45,917 bases of DNA. Source: Deltaproteobacteria bacterium CG11_big_fil_rev_8_21_14_0_20_49_13 (GTDB lineage Bacteria; UBA10199; GCA-002796325; 1-14-0-20-49-13). The notes under the pieces were generated by a model that saw only the letters and a program-made list of their open reading frames with translations, had not been told where the DNA came from and ran no database searches. Positions within the stretch are counted from its first letter, which is position 1. Each line of letters begins with the position of its first letter. The stretch lies in assembly GCA_002796305.1 (NCBI GenBank), contig PCWZ01000050.1:1-45917 (forward strand). The letters are read 5' to 3'. A program made the translations under genes and the position numbers. Shown here in pieces: positions 6,211 through 14,965 of this stretch.

Positions 6211-8505
6211 ATGACAGAACACGCAAAAGAACTGGACCGTATAATAGAAAAAAGGGGTAAAACGCCTTCCGCCACCATCCCGACACTGCAGGATATACAG
6301 AATAAATACCGCTACCTGCCGCTCGACGACCTTAGATATGTGAGCGAGAAGACCGGCATCTCGGCAACCGGTCTTTACGGTGTGGCGACTTTCTACGCAC
6401 AGTTCCGGCTCTCCCCTGTCGGCCAACATATAATAAAAGTCTGCCACGGCACCGCTTGCCATGTTGCCGGAGCCGTAGGAATATCCGAGTCTCTCTCGGA
6501 ACATTTAGATGCCCCGGAAGGCGGAACGACCGAAGATAACATGTTCACGCTAGAATCGGTAGCCTGCCTTGGCTGCTGCTCGCTTGCCCCCGTCATAATG
6601 ATAGACGAGACCACCTATGGCGGTCTTAACCGAACCAAGGCGCCGAGGGCCGTTGATACTCACCGCAAGAACTGCGAATGCGGCGGCAAAAAGGACTATT
6701 TGGAAGGCGTTGAATGGAAGCGTGGCCAAGAAACAGAGATTGCCGAGGTGGTCATAGGTCTTGGAAGTTGCGGGATAGCCTCCGGAGCCGGGGACGTTCA
6801 CAAACTTTTTGAGGCCGCTAAAAAAGAATATAAGCTTCCAATTAAGGTAACGATAGCCGGCTGTATGGGCCTCTGCCACAGAGAACCCTTGATAGAGCTT
6901 AAGGATAGAAAGGGAACCGCGTATCTTTACGGCAACATCGAACTCTTTAAGGCAAAGAAGCTCCTTTTAGACCATATAGGCGCGAACCAGCCTCATTCAG
7001 AATGGCTTCTCAATGTAGATAACAAAGAATCATCCGAAGGGAAATATTTCAGCAAACAGAAACGCATAGTTCTTGAGAACTGCGGAAAGATAGACCCCGA
7101 ATCGATCGACGACTATATAAAGGCAGGTGGCTACACCGCCATAAAGAAGGCCTTTGAAATGGGGCCCGAGGCAATAATAAACGATGTAACCCTTTCCGGC
7201 CTTCGCGGGCGCGGCGGCGGCGGCTTTTCTACCGGCCTAAAATGGAAGTTCGCGCGCGCGGCTAAGGGCGACCAAAAATATATCATCTGCAACGCCGACG
7301 AAGGAGATCCCGGGGCGTTCATGGACCGTTCTGTCCTTGAAAGCGATCCGCATCGCGTCCTTGAAGGAATGATCATCGCCGGCCTCGCCATTGGCGCGAC
7401 CGAAGGATACATTTACTGCCGCGCGGAATATCCGCTGGCGGTAAGAAGACTCTACAAAGCTATCGATGAGGCCGAAAAGAAGAACCTGCTCGGAAATAAC
7501 ATATTAGGAAAGGGCTATTTTCTTAACATCCACATAAAAGAAGGCGCCGGCGCATTTGTCTGCGGAGAAGAAACGGCCCTCATCGGCTCAATTGAAGGAA
7601 ACAGAGGGATGCCAAGGATACGCCCACCCTTCCCTGCGATTTCCGGACTATGGGGAAAACCGACCAACATAAATAACGTCGAGACGTTCGCAAACATTCC
7701 CTGGATAATCAACAACGGCGGGGGGGCTTTTGCCGCCATGGGAACGGAAAAAAGCAAAGGCTCCAAGGTCTTTGCGCTGGCAGGAAAGATAAAGCGCGGG
7801 GGCCTTGTTGAGGTCCCGATGGGCATCACGCTTCGTGAGATAATAAACGACGTAGGCGGCGGCACTTCCAGCGGCAAGCCTGTCAAAGCGGTGCAGATGG
7901 GCGGACCGTCGGGCGGATGTATCCCAGAAAGTCTTATGAATACGCCGGTCGATTATGACGAGATCACCAAGACCGGCGCCATAATGGGCTCCGGCGGCAT
8001 GGTCGTAATGGACGAGGAGACGTGCATGGTAGATGTGGCCCGTTTCTTTCTCGATTTCACGCAAAAGGAATCGTGCGGAAAGTGCACCTTCTGCAGGATA
8101 GGAACGAAGAGAATGCTCGAAACGCTGGACCGCATCTGCAAGGGGGAAGGCTTCGAATCGGATATCCAGATGCTTGAAGAGCTTGCCCGGCAGATAAAGA
8201 CGACCTCCCTTTGCGGCCTCGGACAAACGGCACCGAATCCGGTTCTAACGACCCTGCGATATTTCCGGCACGAATATGAAGCGCATATCAGGAACAAAAA
8301 GTGTCCGGCCGGCGTCTGCAGGGATCTTATCGAATTCGCAATACTTGTCGAAAAGTGCACGGGATGCGGCGCATGTGTGCGTGCCTGCCCCGTAAAGGCG
8401 ATAGCCGGCGAAAAGAGAAAACCGCACACCCTCGACAAAAAGCTCTGCACACACTGCGGCGCATGCAAGGAAACATGCAAGTTCGAGGCGATACTGGTAA
8501 GCTAG
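6211..8505 (+). CDS. NuoE+NuoF-type NAD(H)-binding iron-sulfur flavoprotein fusion
   Basis: The GTG at 6184 is in frame, but the ATG at 6211 has an AGGGG box and is chosen, giving 764 aa. Domain order is: a NuoE-like thioredoxin-fold [2Fe-2S] domain (to about residue 145; VCHGTACH and CLGCC); a second [2Fe-2S] thioredoxin-like domain (about 165-250; GSCGIASGA and GCMGLCHREP); the NuoF FMN/NADH core (GRGGGGFSTGLKW, CNADEGDPGAFMDR, EGAGAFVCGEETALIGS); an SLBB region; the CGKCTFCRIGTKRML [4Fe-4S] site; and two C-terminal [4Fe-4S] clusters (CTGCGACVRACP, CTHCGACKETC). This is the layout of diaphorase subunits of cytoplasmic NAD-linked hydrogenases and formate dehydrogenases (HndC/HydB type). It should pass electrons between NAD(H) and iron-sulfur partners. 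The fusion of NuoE to NuoF is uncommon, and the catalytic partner is not nearby. Confidence 0.92.
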   Translation: MTEHAKELDRIIEKRGKTPSATIPTLQDIQNKYRYLPLDDLRYVSEKTGISATGLYGVATFYAQFRLSPVGQHIIKVCHGTACHVAGAVGISESLSEHLDAPEGGTTEDNMFTLESVACLGCCSLAPVIMIDETTYGGLNRTKAPRAVDTHRKNCECGGKKDYLEGVEWKRGQETEIAEVVIGLGSCGIASGAGDVHKLFEAAKKEYKLPIKVTIAGCMGLCHREPLIELKDRKGTAYLYGNIELFKAKKLLLDHIGANQPHSEWLLNVDNKESSEGKYFSKQKRIVLENCGKIDPESIDDYIKAGGYTAIKKAFEMGPEAIINDVTLSGLRGRGGGGFSTGLKWKFARAAKGDQKYIICNADEGDPGAFMDRSVLESDPHRVLEGMIIAGLAIGATEGYIYCRAEYPLAVRRLYKAIDEAEKKNLLGNNILGKGYFLNIHIKEGAGAFVCGEETALIGSIEGNRGMPRIRPPFPAISGLWGKPTNINNVETFANIPWIINNGGGAFAAMGTEKSKGSKVFALAGKIKRGGLVEVPMGITLREIINDVGGGTSSGKPVKAVQMGGPSGGCIPESLMNTPVDYDEITKTGAIMGSGGMVVMDEETCMVDVARFFLDFTQKESCGKCTFCRIGTKRMLETLDRICKGEGFESDIQMLEELARQIKTTSLCGLGQTAPNPVLTTLRYFRHEYEAHIRNKKCPAGVCRDLIEFAILVEKCTGCGACVRACPVKAIAGEKRKPHTLDKKLCTHCGACKETCKFEAILVS

Positions 8506-8528
8506 CGCTCATCCTAAGGCCGTTAGGC

Positions 8529-8566
8529 CGAAGGATCCCGGCAACCAAGATGCGGGGGATCCTTCG
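8529..8566. other. Perfect 11-bp hairpin between the two flavoprotein genes
   Basis: CGAAGGATCCC pairs exactly with GGGATCCTTCG across a 16-nt loop. It lies in the 87-nt gap and ends 27 nt before the next start. There is no U-tract, so it is probably an mRNA stability or processing element rather than a terminator. Confidence 0.55.
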
Positions 8567-8592
8567 TTATCGCCCAGGACGACATAAAACAT

Positions 8593-10665
8593 ATGACCAA
8601 TAAATTTAACATCACTGTCAACAACAAGGCATGCGAGGCCGCCGAGGGAGAGACCATCCTTCAGGTAGCGGAGCGGAACGGGTTCAAGATACCGACCCTT
8701 TGCTATCTAAAAGAGACAAAACCTTTTACATCATGCTTCCTATGCGTGGTCGAGGTAAAGGGACGCGCCAACCTTGCCCCTTCGTGTTCGCTTCAGGTCT
8801 CCCCCAATATGGAGATAACGACCGAATCGGAACGTATACGCCAGAGCCGAAAGACGTGTCTTGAGCTCTTAATGTCCGACCACTGCGGCGACTGTCTGGC
8901 CCCGTGCCAGGCGGCATGCCCTGCCGGCTGCGACATCCCCGGTTTCATACATTTCCTCCTCGATAACAAACCTAAAGAAGCGATAAGGATAATAAAGGAG
9001 ACCATTCCCCTCCCCGCCTCCCTCGGACGCGTATGTCCGAGACCGTGCGAAACTGCCTGCAGGCGCGGACTCCTTGAAGGGGCTGTTTCTATCTGTTTCC
9101 TGAAAAGAAAGGTCGCCGATGTCGAGCTTGAATCGGGTGAAGTATATATCCCGGATGTTGGCAGCGATTCCGGTAAAAAAGTGGCGGTGATAGGCGGCGG
9201 ACCGGCCGGGCTGTCTTCTGCTTTCTATCTTAGACAAGCAGGCCACGCGGTGACCATATTTGACGCCCACTCAAAATCGGGCGGCATGCTCCGCTACGGC
9301 ATCCCTGCATACAGGCTTCCACGTGACATCCTTGACAAAGAGATATCGACCATCGAAAAAATGGGGACCGTCTTTAAACAAAATACCGTTTACGGCAAGG
9401 ACTTCGACCTTAACTCTCTTAAGAAAGACGGGTTTGACGCCATATTCGTAGCCGTAGGTGCGCAAATAGCCTCCGCCATGGGAGTTGCCGGCGAAGACGA
9501 CGGCGGCGCCCTTTCGGGGATAGCCTTCCTTGAAGACGCCTCCAAGGGGGCCCAGATAGAGGTAGGCGACCGCGTAGTTGTCGTCGGCGGCGGAAATACC
9601 GCCATAGACGCGGCAAGGACCTCTCTAAGGATCGGCGCCAAAGAGGTCATCATTCTCTACAGAAGGACGCGCCACGAAATGCCCGCGAACGAAATGGAGA
9701 TAGAAGCGGCCGAACAAGAAGGCGTTAAGATGATGTATCTCTCTGCTCCCACCGCCATGAAGCGAACCAATGAAGGGATCGAGCTCACCTGCATCAAGAT
9801 GGAGCTTGGAGAACCCGATTCGTCCGGCAGAAGAAAACCAGTCCCGATGAAGGGAAGCGAATATACAATTGAAGCCTCCACGGTGATATCCGCTATCGGT
9901 CAGAAGGTCGACTCATCAACCTATCAGATGAACAATTTCAATCTTACCAAGTGGAACACTTTAGATGTCAATCCAAACACTTTTGAGACGAACGTTAAAG
10001 GCGTCTTCGCGGGCGGCGACTGCACGTCCGGCGCAGATATCGCTATAAGGGCACTTGCCGCAGGAAGAAAAGGGGCCGCCGCAATAAACCAGTACCTTGA
10101 AGGCGAATACGTGATCGGCGAACCTGCAGAGTTCTATTCAACCATGGGCAAAAAGAAAGAAGACGCACCGAAAGAGATATTGGAGAATGTTTCCAAGGCT
10201 GAACGCGAAAAGATGCCGGAGATGGAAATGGAACCACGTGTAAAGAGCTTTGAAGAGGTCGAGATAGGCTTTGATTATAAATCGGCGTTGAACGAGGCAA
10301 AGAGATGCCTTACCTGCGGATGCACACAGGCCGGCAAATGCAAGATCCAAGACCTTTGCACCGAATACGGGGTTGTTCAGGACCGTTTTAAAGGCGCCAG
10401 AAGAACGTTCTTTGTGGACGATTCTCACCCGTTGGTCCTTTACGAATCGCACAAATGCATACTTTGCGGCAACTGCGTACGCTATTGTTCTGAAGTGAAG
10501 AACCTCGACTGCTTAGGGTTCGTCAAACGCGGCTTTGACACCGTAGTAAGGCCGCCCTTGAATCAGAAGCTTATCGAGACGAAGATCGGCGAATGTCTCG
10601 AGGTGGTCGACCTCTGCCCCACCGGCGCCCTTTCGTTCAAGAACCGATTTGCGGGTAATTGTTAG
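8593..10665 (+). CDS. NuoG-N/GltD-type iron-sulfur flavoprotein (NAD(P)H oxidoreductase subunit)
   Basis: This 690-aa protein combines parts of two families. Residues 1-80 are a plant-type [2Fe-2S] ferredoxin domain (LCYLKETKPFTSCFLCVVEV). Residues about 95-165 carry a cysteine-rich linker leading into the GltD iron-sulfur domain (DHCGDCLAPCQAACPAGCD, GRVCPRPCETACRRG). Residues 175-510 are the GltD-like flavoprotein: an FAD site GGGPAGLSSAFYLRQAG, an NAD(P) site GGGNTAIDAARTSLR and a second FAD motif VFAGGDCTSGADIAIRAL. The C-terminus has two more cluster motifs (CLTCGCTQAGKCKIQDLC and CILCGNCVRYC), the second as in NuoG. No molybdopterin or H-cluster domain follows. It probably works with the preceding NuoEF protein to link NADH, NADPH and a low-potential carrier; bifurcation is possible but unproven. 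Confidence 0.88.
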   Translation: MTNKFNITVNNKACEAAEGETILQVAERNGFKIPTLCYLKETKPFTSCFLCVVEVKGRANLAPSCSLQVSPNMEITTESERIRQSRKTCLELLMSDHCGDCLAPCQAACPAGCDIPGFIHFLLDNKPKEAIRIIKETIPLPASLGRVCPRPCETACRRGLLEGAVSICFLKRKVADVELESGEVYIPDVGSDSGKKVAVIGGGPAGLSSAFYLRQAGHAVTIFDAHSKSGGMLRYGIPAYRLPRDILDKEISTIEKMGTVFKQNTVYGKDFDLNSLKKDGFDAIFVAVGAQIASAMGVAGEDDGGALSGIAFLEDASKGAQIEVGDRVVVVGGGNTAIDAARTSLRIGAKEVIILYRRTRHEMPANEMEIEAAEQEGVKMMYLSAPTAMKRTNEGIELTCIKMELGEPDSSGRRKPVPMKGSEYTIEASTVISAIGQKVDSSTYQMNNFNLTKWNTLDVNPNTFETNVKGVFAGGDCTSGADIAIRALAAGRKGAAAINQYLEGEYVIGEPAEFYSTMGKKKEDAPKEILENVSKAEREKMPEMEMEPRVKSFEEVEIGFDYKSALNEAKRCLTCGCTQAGKCKIQDLCTEYGVVQDRFKGARRTFFVDDSHPLVLYESHKCILCGNCVRYCSEVKNLDCLGFVKRGFDTVVRPPLNQKLIETKIGECLEVVDLCPTGALSFKNRFAGNC

Positions 10666-10701
10666 GTTCGCCGGGCGCTTACGGTTCTATAGTATTTTAA
10701 C

Positions 10702-10948
10702 CGGCTCTTCGCGGATATGGGTGGGTCATTTGCGGGACATTTATGCTGAGTGGCTCATAACATTCTTGGGTGAGTTACCCACCCACGCGCACACCAGCTC
10801 CTTACGGGCTGGTGCGCGTGCGTGGATAACTGCTTGTCGCGCCTGAAAACAACTTTCTTCTTAAGTTTATAAACAGATGATTCGCGTCTAATCGCTTCTT
10901 CCCGCCATCTTGTCCCGCAAATGGCCCACCAGATCGGGAGAAGAGCCG
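10702..10948. repeat. 247-bp imperfect inverted-repeat element (MITE-like) in the convergent gap
   Basis: The 323-bp gap after the flavoprotein operon holds this element. Inner parts of the terminal arms match at 19 of 20 positions (10720-10739 against 10911-10930), and the outer ends match over CGGCTCTTC (10702-10710 against 10940-10948). Between them the arms are diverged. It contains no protein of note, so it could be a miniature transposable element or a large structured convergent terminator. A stronger internal hairpin is listed separately. No target-site duplication is obvious by eye. Confidence 0.5.
10784..10820. terminator. Strong GC hairpin between convergent operons
   Basis: CACGCGCACACCAGC pairs with GCTGGTGCGCGTG with one 2-nt bulge and a 9-nt loop. 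It is preceded by GGGTGAGTTACCC, another small stem. It sits midway between the convergent flavoprotein and TlpA genes and could stop transcription from both sides, but no U-tract follows on either strand. Confidence 0.4.
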
Positions 10949-10989
10949 TAATACCTTTGTTAAAAACTATAAGCGACCGGTGTCCGAAT

Positions 10990-11511
10990 TCACTCAAACG
11001 CCGCGGAATCTGCTATCGAGCCTCGAATAAATGAAGCAACTTTAGGATTGGTCCACGAAACGGCACCGATAAAATGGTGAAGGATCTTACCGTCCTTATC
11101 TATTAAGTAGGTCTCTGGGACCTTGTAGGACTTGTATTTGTCGGCAACGTGCCCCTCAGGATCCAGCAAAACCAAAAATGATGGCTTGATATTTCCGAAG
11201 AACTTAAGGACCGCGTCACTACCGGCCTCATCCTCACTTATGGCGACTACTTTTGCGTCCGGGAATTTTTCGGAGAACTTACTAAGCGACGGAAGTTCTT
11301 CAACACACTGGTTGCACCATGTGGCCCAAAAGTGGACAAGAAGCGGACCGCCGCTAAAATCGGAGAACCTAACGGTCTTGCCGTCGAGATCGCTCAGAGA
11401 GAACTCAGGCGCGGCATCGCCTTTCTTAAATGGAGGCACTATCTGATCGTAAGTGAACTTCCCTAAGATGACCGCAAGCAGAACAAAAAGAAGGGTCAGC
11501 TTTAATTTCAT
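10990..11511 (-). CDS. Membrane-anchored TlpA/ResA-type thiol-disulfide oxidoreductase
   Basis: The 173-aa product has an N-terminal hydrophobic anchor (residues 4-18) and then a periplasmic thioredoxin fold starting APEFSLSDLDGK. The active site is WCNQC (Cys66, Cys69), where many relatives have WCxPC. The cis-proline segment is VPETYLIDKDGKI. TlpA/ResA proteins reduce disulfides outside the inner membrane, for example during cytochrome c maturation. It begins 9 nt after the rplQ stop and is the last gene of the ribosomal run, so it is probably co-transcribed with it, an unusual companion. It ends in the convergent gap holding the inverted-repeat element. Confidence 0.88.
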   Translation of the reverse strand: MKLKLTLLFVLLAVILGKFTYDQIVPPFKKGDAAPEFSLSDLDGKTVRFSDFSGGPLLVHFWATWCNQCVEELPSLSKFSEKFPDAKVVAISEDEAGSDAVLKFFGNIKPSFLVLLDPEGHVADKYKSYKVPETYLIDKDGKILHHFIGAVSWTNPKVASFIRGSIADSAAFE

Positions 11512-11520
11512 GAGAAAAGT

Positions 11521-11952
11521 TTACTTCTTTTCCTTTTTTGCGGGGGCTTTCTTAACCTTTGATGTCTTCTTGCTCTCGGAAGATTCTTTCTTGATCTCAG
11601 CCGTTAAATACTCAAGAATCGCCATCGGAGCGCTGTCACCGTGTCTGAATCCGAGCTTATAGATACGTGTGTATCCGCCTTTTCTCTCTCTGTATCTGTC
11701 CACAAGGGTGGAGAAAAGCTTCTTGACCGATATATCATCTCTCAAAAGGGAAAATGCCGTCCTTCTGGAGCATAGGGTCCCCTTCTTGGCAAGTGTAACC
11801 AGTTTGTCGGCTAGCGGCCTTAACTCTTTTGCCTTGGCAAGAGTTGTCTCTATTCTGTCCCTTGTTACAAGGGCCGAGAGCATGTTCCTAAAAAGCGCCA
11901 GCCTGTGTCCGGTGGTGCGCCCTAATTTTCTGTGTGCGATATTATGTCTCAT
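11521..11952 (-). CDS. rplQ: 50S ribosomal protein L17
   Basis: Read from [20 protein letters not shown] at 11952, 143 aa. A longer frame from 11970 starts inside the preceding repeat and lacks family support. The conserved core with [14 protein letters not shown] and [20 protein letters not shown] is complete. The last 20 or so residues are a lysine-rich low-complexity tail ([12 protein letters not shown]). It follows rpoA, as in most bacteria. Confidence 0.97.
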   Translation of the reverse strand: MRHNIAHRKLGRTTGHRLALFRNMLSALVTRDRIETTLAKAKELRPLADKLVTLAKKGTLCSRRTAFSLLRDDISVKKLFSTLVDRYRERKGGYTRIYKLGFRHGDSAPMAILEYLTAEIKKESSESKKTSKVKKAPAKKEKK

Positions 11953-11960
11953 ATTGAATA

Positions 11961-12040
11961 CCGCCAGCAAGGTTCCATGCCAGCAACGCCAGCAAAGTCA
12001 AACCTTGCTTGCTTTGCTGGCCTTGTTTGCCTTGCTGGCC
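11961..12040 (-). repeat. Tandem-unit quasi-palindrome, rpoA-rplQ gap
   Basis: Both arms are made of variants of the 8-9 nt unit GCCAGCAA and its complement TTGCTGGC. In the transcript they fold into a long imperfect stem with a short loop near 11999-12003. The element fills almost the whole gap. It belongs to the set discussed in the findings. Confidence 0.75.
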
Positions 12041-12045
12041 CTTGT

Positions 12046-13056
12046 TTATTCTATCTCTTTCGGTCTGTACTTTTCCGCATCCTTTATGTCGAAACCGTCG
12101 AGCTTCATACCTAATGAAAGCCCCATGGATGTGAGGATCTCTTTTATTTCGTTAAGGGATTTTCTTCCGAAGTTCTTCGTCTTGAGCATCTCAGGTTCTG
12201 ACCTCTCGCAAAGTTCGCCGATATACTTGATGCTGGCGTTCTGCAGACAGTTAGCGCTTCTGACCGAAAGTTCAAGCTCATCGACCCTTCTATAGAGGTT
12301 GGAGTTGAGCTTTGGCAGCTCTTCGATCATCGCCTCTTCTATCGGTTCCACCGTCTCTTCAAAGTTGATGAATATCTGTAGCTGTTCTTTGAGGATCTTT
12401 GCCGAGAACGCCACCGCGTCGTCCGGTCTGACGGAACCATCCGTCCAGACCTCCATCGTAAGCTTATCGTAATCTGTCATCTGACCTACACGGGCGTTCG
12501 TGACGTTGTAGTTGACCTTAAGGATAGGGGTAAAGATAGAATCGATAGGAACAACTCCGATAGGCTGTGACTCCTCCTTGTTGCGCTCTGCGGGGACGTA
12601 TCCTCTCCCCATCTTTACATAGAGCTCCATCTTGAGCTTGCCTTCAGGCCCGAGCGTTGCAATATGAAGGTCCGGGTTCAATATCTCTATCTTGGAGGAT
12701 ATTTTAATATCGGAAGCCTTGATGTCCTTCTCTCCGGAGGCGTTTATGGTCATTATGTCCTGTTCGCCTTCGTTAAGTTTTAAGCGCAGCTCTTTGAGAT
12801 TAAGGATGAGGTTCGTAACGTCTTCGCGAACCCCCGGAATGGTCGAGAACTCGTGAAGGACACCGTCTATTCTGACAGCGTAGATCGCGGCACCCTGAAG
12901 CGACGAAAGGAGGATGCGGCGAAGGGAATTACCCAAGGTTATGCCGTATCCGCGTTCCAGCGGCTTTGCAACGAACCTGCCGTAGGTCGCTGTAAGTGTA
13001 TTCTTTTCAACTTCCAAACCTTTTGGTTTAATAAGATCACGCCAATTTCTATACAT
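12046..13056 (-). CDS. rpoA: RNA polymerase alpha subunit
   Basis: The 336-aa protein is of normal length. The N-terminal dimerisation domain contains [21 protein letters not shown], and a hydrophilic linker follows. The C-terminal domain has [20 protein letters not shown] and [18 protein letters not shown], the helix-hairpin-helix that contacts UP elements and activators. It sits between rpsD and rplQ, as in the usual alpha operon. The start [14 protein letters not shown] at 13056 follows AGGAGTTAAAC. Confidence 0.98.
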   Translation of the reverse strand: MYRNWRDLIKPKGLEVEKNTLTATYGRFVAKPLERGYGITLGNSLRRILLSSLQGAAIYAVRIDGVLHEFSTIPGVREDVTNLILNLKELRLKLNEGEQDIMTINASGEKDIKASDIKISSKIEILNPDLHIATLGPEGKLKMELYVKMGRGYVPAERNKEESQPIGVVPIDSIFTPILKVNYNVTNARVGQMTDYDKLTMEVWTDGSVRPDDAVAFSAKILKEQLQIFINFEETVEPIEEAMIEELPKLNSNLYRRVDELELSVRSANCLQNASIKYIGELCERSEPEMLKTKNFGRKSLNEIKEILTSMGLSLGMKLDGFDIKDAEKYRPKEIE

Positions 13057-13079
13057 GTTTAACTCCTATTTTTTTCAAC

Positions 13080-13145
13080 TACGTTCGGGGAACCCCTCAA
13101 ACCGCCTCCGGCGGGCCCGTGGTGACCTTCGCTTCGCTCAGGTCA
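13080..13145 (-). repeat. GC-rich hairpin cluster in the rpsD-rpoA gap
   Basis: The gap holds GGGGAACCCC, CCGCCTCCGGCGGG and the TGACCT/AGGTCA hairpin at 13123-13145, which overlaps the rpsD stop codon. It resembles the GC-rich intergenic repeats near 41100 and 43550 rather than the tandem-unit elements. Confidence 0.5.
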
Positions 13146-13772
13146 TTTAGAATAAAGTTCAACTATCATCTGTTCATTTATCGGCATAGTTATCTGATCG
13201 CGTGCCGGGTAGGCAGCGACGGTGCCGGTGAACTTTTCTTTGTTTATCTGTACCCATTCAGGGATACCGTGACGATCGGCCGATTCAAGCGCGTTCTTCA
13301 CCCAAACGCTTGCGCGCGATTTCTCTTTAATAGAGACAACATCGCCCTGTTTCACAATATATGAAGGGATGGTGTTCCTCTTGTTGTTCACAAGGAAATG
13401 TCCGAGCCTTACCATGTGTCTTGCTTCGGCACGCGATGTGGCAAAACCCATGCGGTAGACCATATTGTCGAGTCTGCGTTCCAACAGCTGGAGCAGGTTC
13501 TCGCCGGTGATGCCGTGCATTCTTTCGGCCATGGAGAAATAGCGCCTGAACTGGCGTTCCATGATGCCGTAGATACGTTTCACCTTCTGCTTTTCGCGAA
13601 GCTGAACGGCATATTCCGTAGGCTTTCTTCCGCCACGCTGGCCGTGCTGGCCGGGCGCGTAGGCCCTGCGCTCAATTGCGCATTTGTCGGTAAAGCAACG
13701 CTCGCCCTTTAAAAAGAGCTTTATTCCATCGCGCCTGCATAATCTACAAACTGCTTCGGTATACTTTGCCAT
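13143..13772 (-). CDS. rpsD: 30S ribosomal protein S4 (zinc-binding form)
   Basis: The 209-aa S4 nucleates 30S assembly on 16S rRNA. The N-terminus has the zinc-ribbon cysteines (CRLCRRDG, then CFTDKC), so this is the C+ type. The S4 RNA-binding domain follows with [20 protein letters not shown] and [10 protein letters not shown]-like elements, and the C-terminus is the usual [15 protein letters not shown]. It lies between rpsK and rpoA. Confidence 0.98.
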   Translation of the reverse strand: MAKYTEAVCRLCRRDGIKLFLKGERCFTDKCAIERRAYAPGQHGQRGGRKPTEYAVQLREKQKVKRIYGIMERQFRRYFSMAERMHGITGENLLQLLERRLDNMVYRMGFATSRAEARHMVRLGHFLVNNKRNTIPSYIVKQGDVVSIKEKSRASVWVKNALESADRHGIPEWVQINKEKFTGTVAAYPARDQITMPINEQMIVELYSK

Positions 13773-13778
13773 AATGCT

Positions 13779-14300
13779 TTATATTCTCCTTCTCTTGGGC
13801 GGCCTGCAACCGTTGTGCGGTATCGGAGTCAGGTCGCGGATGGATGAAACTCTTAATCCGGTATGTGCAATGGCTCTCACCGCAGACTCTCTCCCTGCGC
13901 CGGGGCCTCTAACATAGACTGTAACTGATTTCATTCCAAATTCGAGCGCCTTTCTGCATGCTGTTTCGCTTGCCAGCTGTGCGGCGAATGGAGTCCCTTT
14001 TTTGGAACCTTTAAAACCTTTTCCACCCGATGTGGCCCAGCAAAGAACGTTTCCGCTGGGATCGGCTATGGTAATGATAGTGTTGTTGAACGTTGCCTGA
14101 ATATTGACTATGCCTACAGCCACGTTCTTCTTGTTCTTCTTTTTCTTCACCACCGCGACCGCTTCACCTGCCACAGCTACCGCACCTTCAGGTTTCGCAC
14201 CTGCTGGTTTTGCGCCTTCCGGAGCCGCCGTTTTTTCGGGCTTCGGTGGTTTTGGTTTTGCATCCTTTGTCTCTTTTACTTCTTTGATCTCATCTGACAT
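13779..14300 (-). CDS. rpsK: 30S ribosomal protein S11 with a long N-terminal extension
   Basis: The conserved S11 body runs from about residue 58 ([19 protein letters not shown]) to the normal C-terminus ([18 protein letters not shown]). Before it is an extension of about 45 residues rich in Lys, Pro, Ala and Glu (with [12 protein letters not shown] repeats), making 173 aa instead of about 129. The start at 14300 has a GGAG box 7 nt upstream, so the extension is probably translated. It should be disordered on the 30S platform near the mRNA exit; its role is unknown. Confidence 0.97.
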   Translation of the reverse strand: MSDEIKEVKETKDAKPKPPKPEKTAAPEGAKPAGAKPEGAVAVAGEAVAVVKKKKNKKNVAVGIVNIQATFNNTIITIADPSGNVLCWATSGGKGFKGSKKGTPFAAQLASETACRKALEFGMKSVTVYVRGPGAGRESAVRAIAHTGLRVSSIRDLTPIPHNGCRPPKRRRI

Positions 14301-14308
14301 ATTTAACT

Positions 14309-14377
14309 CCAGTTAGCAGGTTTCCAGGTTTCCAGGTTTCCAGGTTTTAAACCTGTTAACCTGGAAACCTGTTAACC
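14309..14377 (-). repeat. Tandem-unit quasi-palindrome, rpsM-rpsK gap
   Basis: The plus strand shows four copies of the octamer CCAGGTTT-like unit, then complementary copies around ACCTGGAA. The inner stem AAACCTGG/CCAGGTTT is perfect, and two-base mismatches recur each unit. It fills the gap and leaves only a few bases for the S11 ribosome binding site. Confidence 0.8.
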
Positions 14378-14381
14378 GCTT

Positions 14382-14768
14382 TTACTTTGCGCCCGGGGCC
14401 TGTTTCTTGCCTGCGATCGCCATGCGCGGCCTCCCCTTAGCTGTTCTTGCGTTGGTATGGCTCCTCTGGCCTCTAGCGGGGAGATGCCTTATGTGGCGAA
14501 GTCCCCTGTATGCACCAAGGTCCTTTAAAAGTTTGACGTTAGCCTGAACCTCGCGCCTGAGATCGCCTTCCACCTTGAACTTGGAATCGATGATCTCGCG
14601 GATACTGGCCACTTGCGCATCGGTAAGCTTCTCTGCGCGAAGGTTGGGGTCTATCTTTGCCTCTTCGCAAATATCATTAGCCACCTTTGCCCCGATCCCG
14701 TAGATATAACGGAGCGAGAAAGTTATCTTTTTTTTTGTAGGTATGTCTACACCTGCTAGTCTTGGCAT
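14382..14768 (-). CDS. rpsM: 30S ribosomal protein S13
   Basis: The 128-aa protein starts [19 protein letters not shown]. It has the helix-two-turns-helix part ([17 protein letters not shown]) and the conserved [21 protein letters not shown]-terminal segment that contacts the P-site tRNA and the A-site finger. It lies between rpmJ and rpsK as expected. Confidence 0.98.
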   Translation of the reverse strand: MPRLAGVDIPTKKKITFSLRYIYGIGAKVANDICEEAKIDPNLRAEKLTDAQVASIREIIDSKFKVEGDLRREVQANVKLLKDLGAYRGLRHIRHLPARGQRSHTNARTAKGRPRMAIAGKKQAPGAK

Positions 14769-14776
14769 ATTTTATA

Positions 14777-14844
14777 TCGTGACTCGTGACTCGTGACTCG
14801 TGAATTGTAAAAAACAAGTCACGGGTTACAAGCTACAAGTTACG
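14777..14844 (-). repeat. Heptamer-armed hairpin, rpmJ-rpsM gap
   Basis: Three to four copies of the heptamer CGTGACT (plus strand) face diverged copies such as CAAGTCACGGGTTACAAGCTAC. By hand pairing the transcript gives a stem of about 30 bp with mismatches at pairs 14, 21 and 28. It ends three bases before the rpmJ stop. Confidence 0.8.
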
Positions 14845-14847
14845 TCA

Positions 14848-14961
14848 TTATCCCTGTTTTTGTTTGTGCTTAGGATTAGAGCAAATGACCCTTACTACGC
14901 CCTTCCTGCGCACTATCTTGCACTTCGTGCAAATCGTTTTAACTGATGATCTTACTTTCAT
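14848..14961 (-). CDS. rpmJ: 50S ribosomal protein L36 (zinc form)
   Basis: A 37-aa gene, too short for many gene finders: [20 protein letters not shown], then [17 protein letters not shown]. The zinc ligands C-x2-C, C and H are all present (CTKC, CSNPKH). It lies between infA and rpsM, its usual place. The start is at 14961. Confidence 0.97.
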   Translation of the reverse strand: MKVRSSVKTICTKCKIVRRKGVVRVICSNPKHKQKQG

Positions 14962-14965
14962 ATTT

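Noticed and set aside
7648-8226. 192-codon minus-strand frame inside the NuoEF gene
   Set aside because: The plus strand encodes a continuous conserved flavoprotein with cluster motifs; the antisense frame has no family features.
8529-8566. Intrinsic terminator between the two flavoprotein genes
   Set aside because: The stem is strong but no U-tract follows on either strand, so it is recorded as a hairpin only.
10676-10989. Possible small genes in the convergent gap (65- and 80-codon frames)
   Set aside because: They lie across the inverted-repeat element, have no ribosome binding sites and show no protein-like composition.
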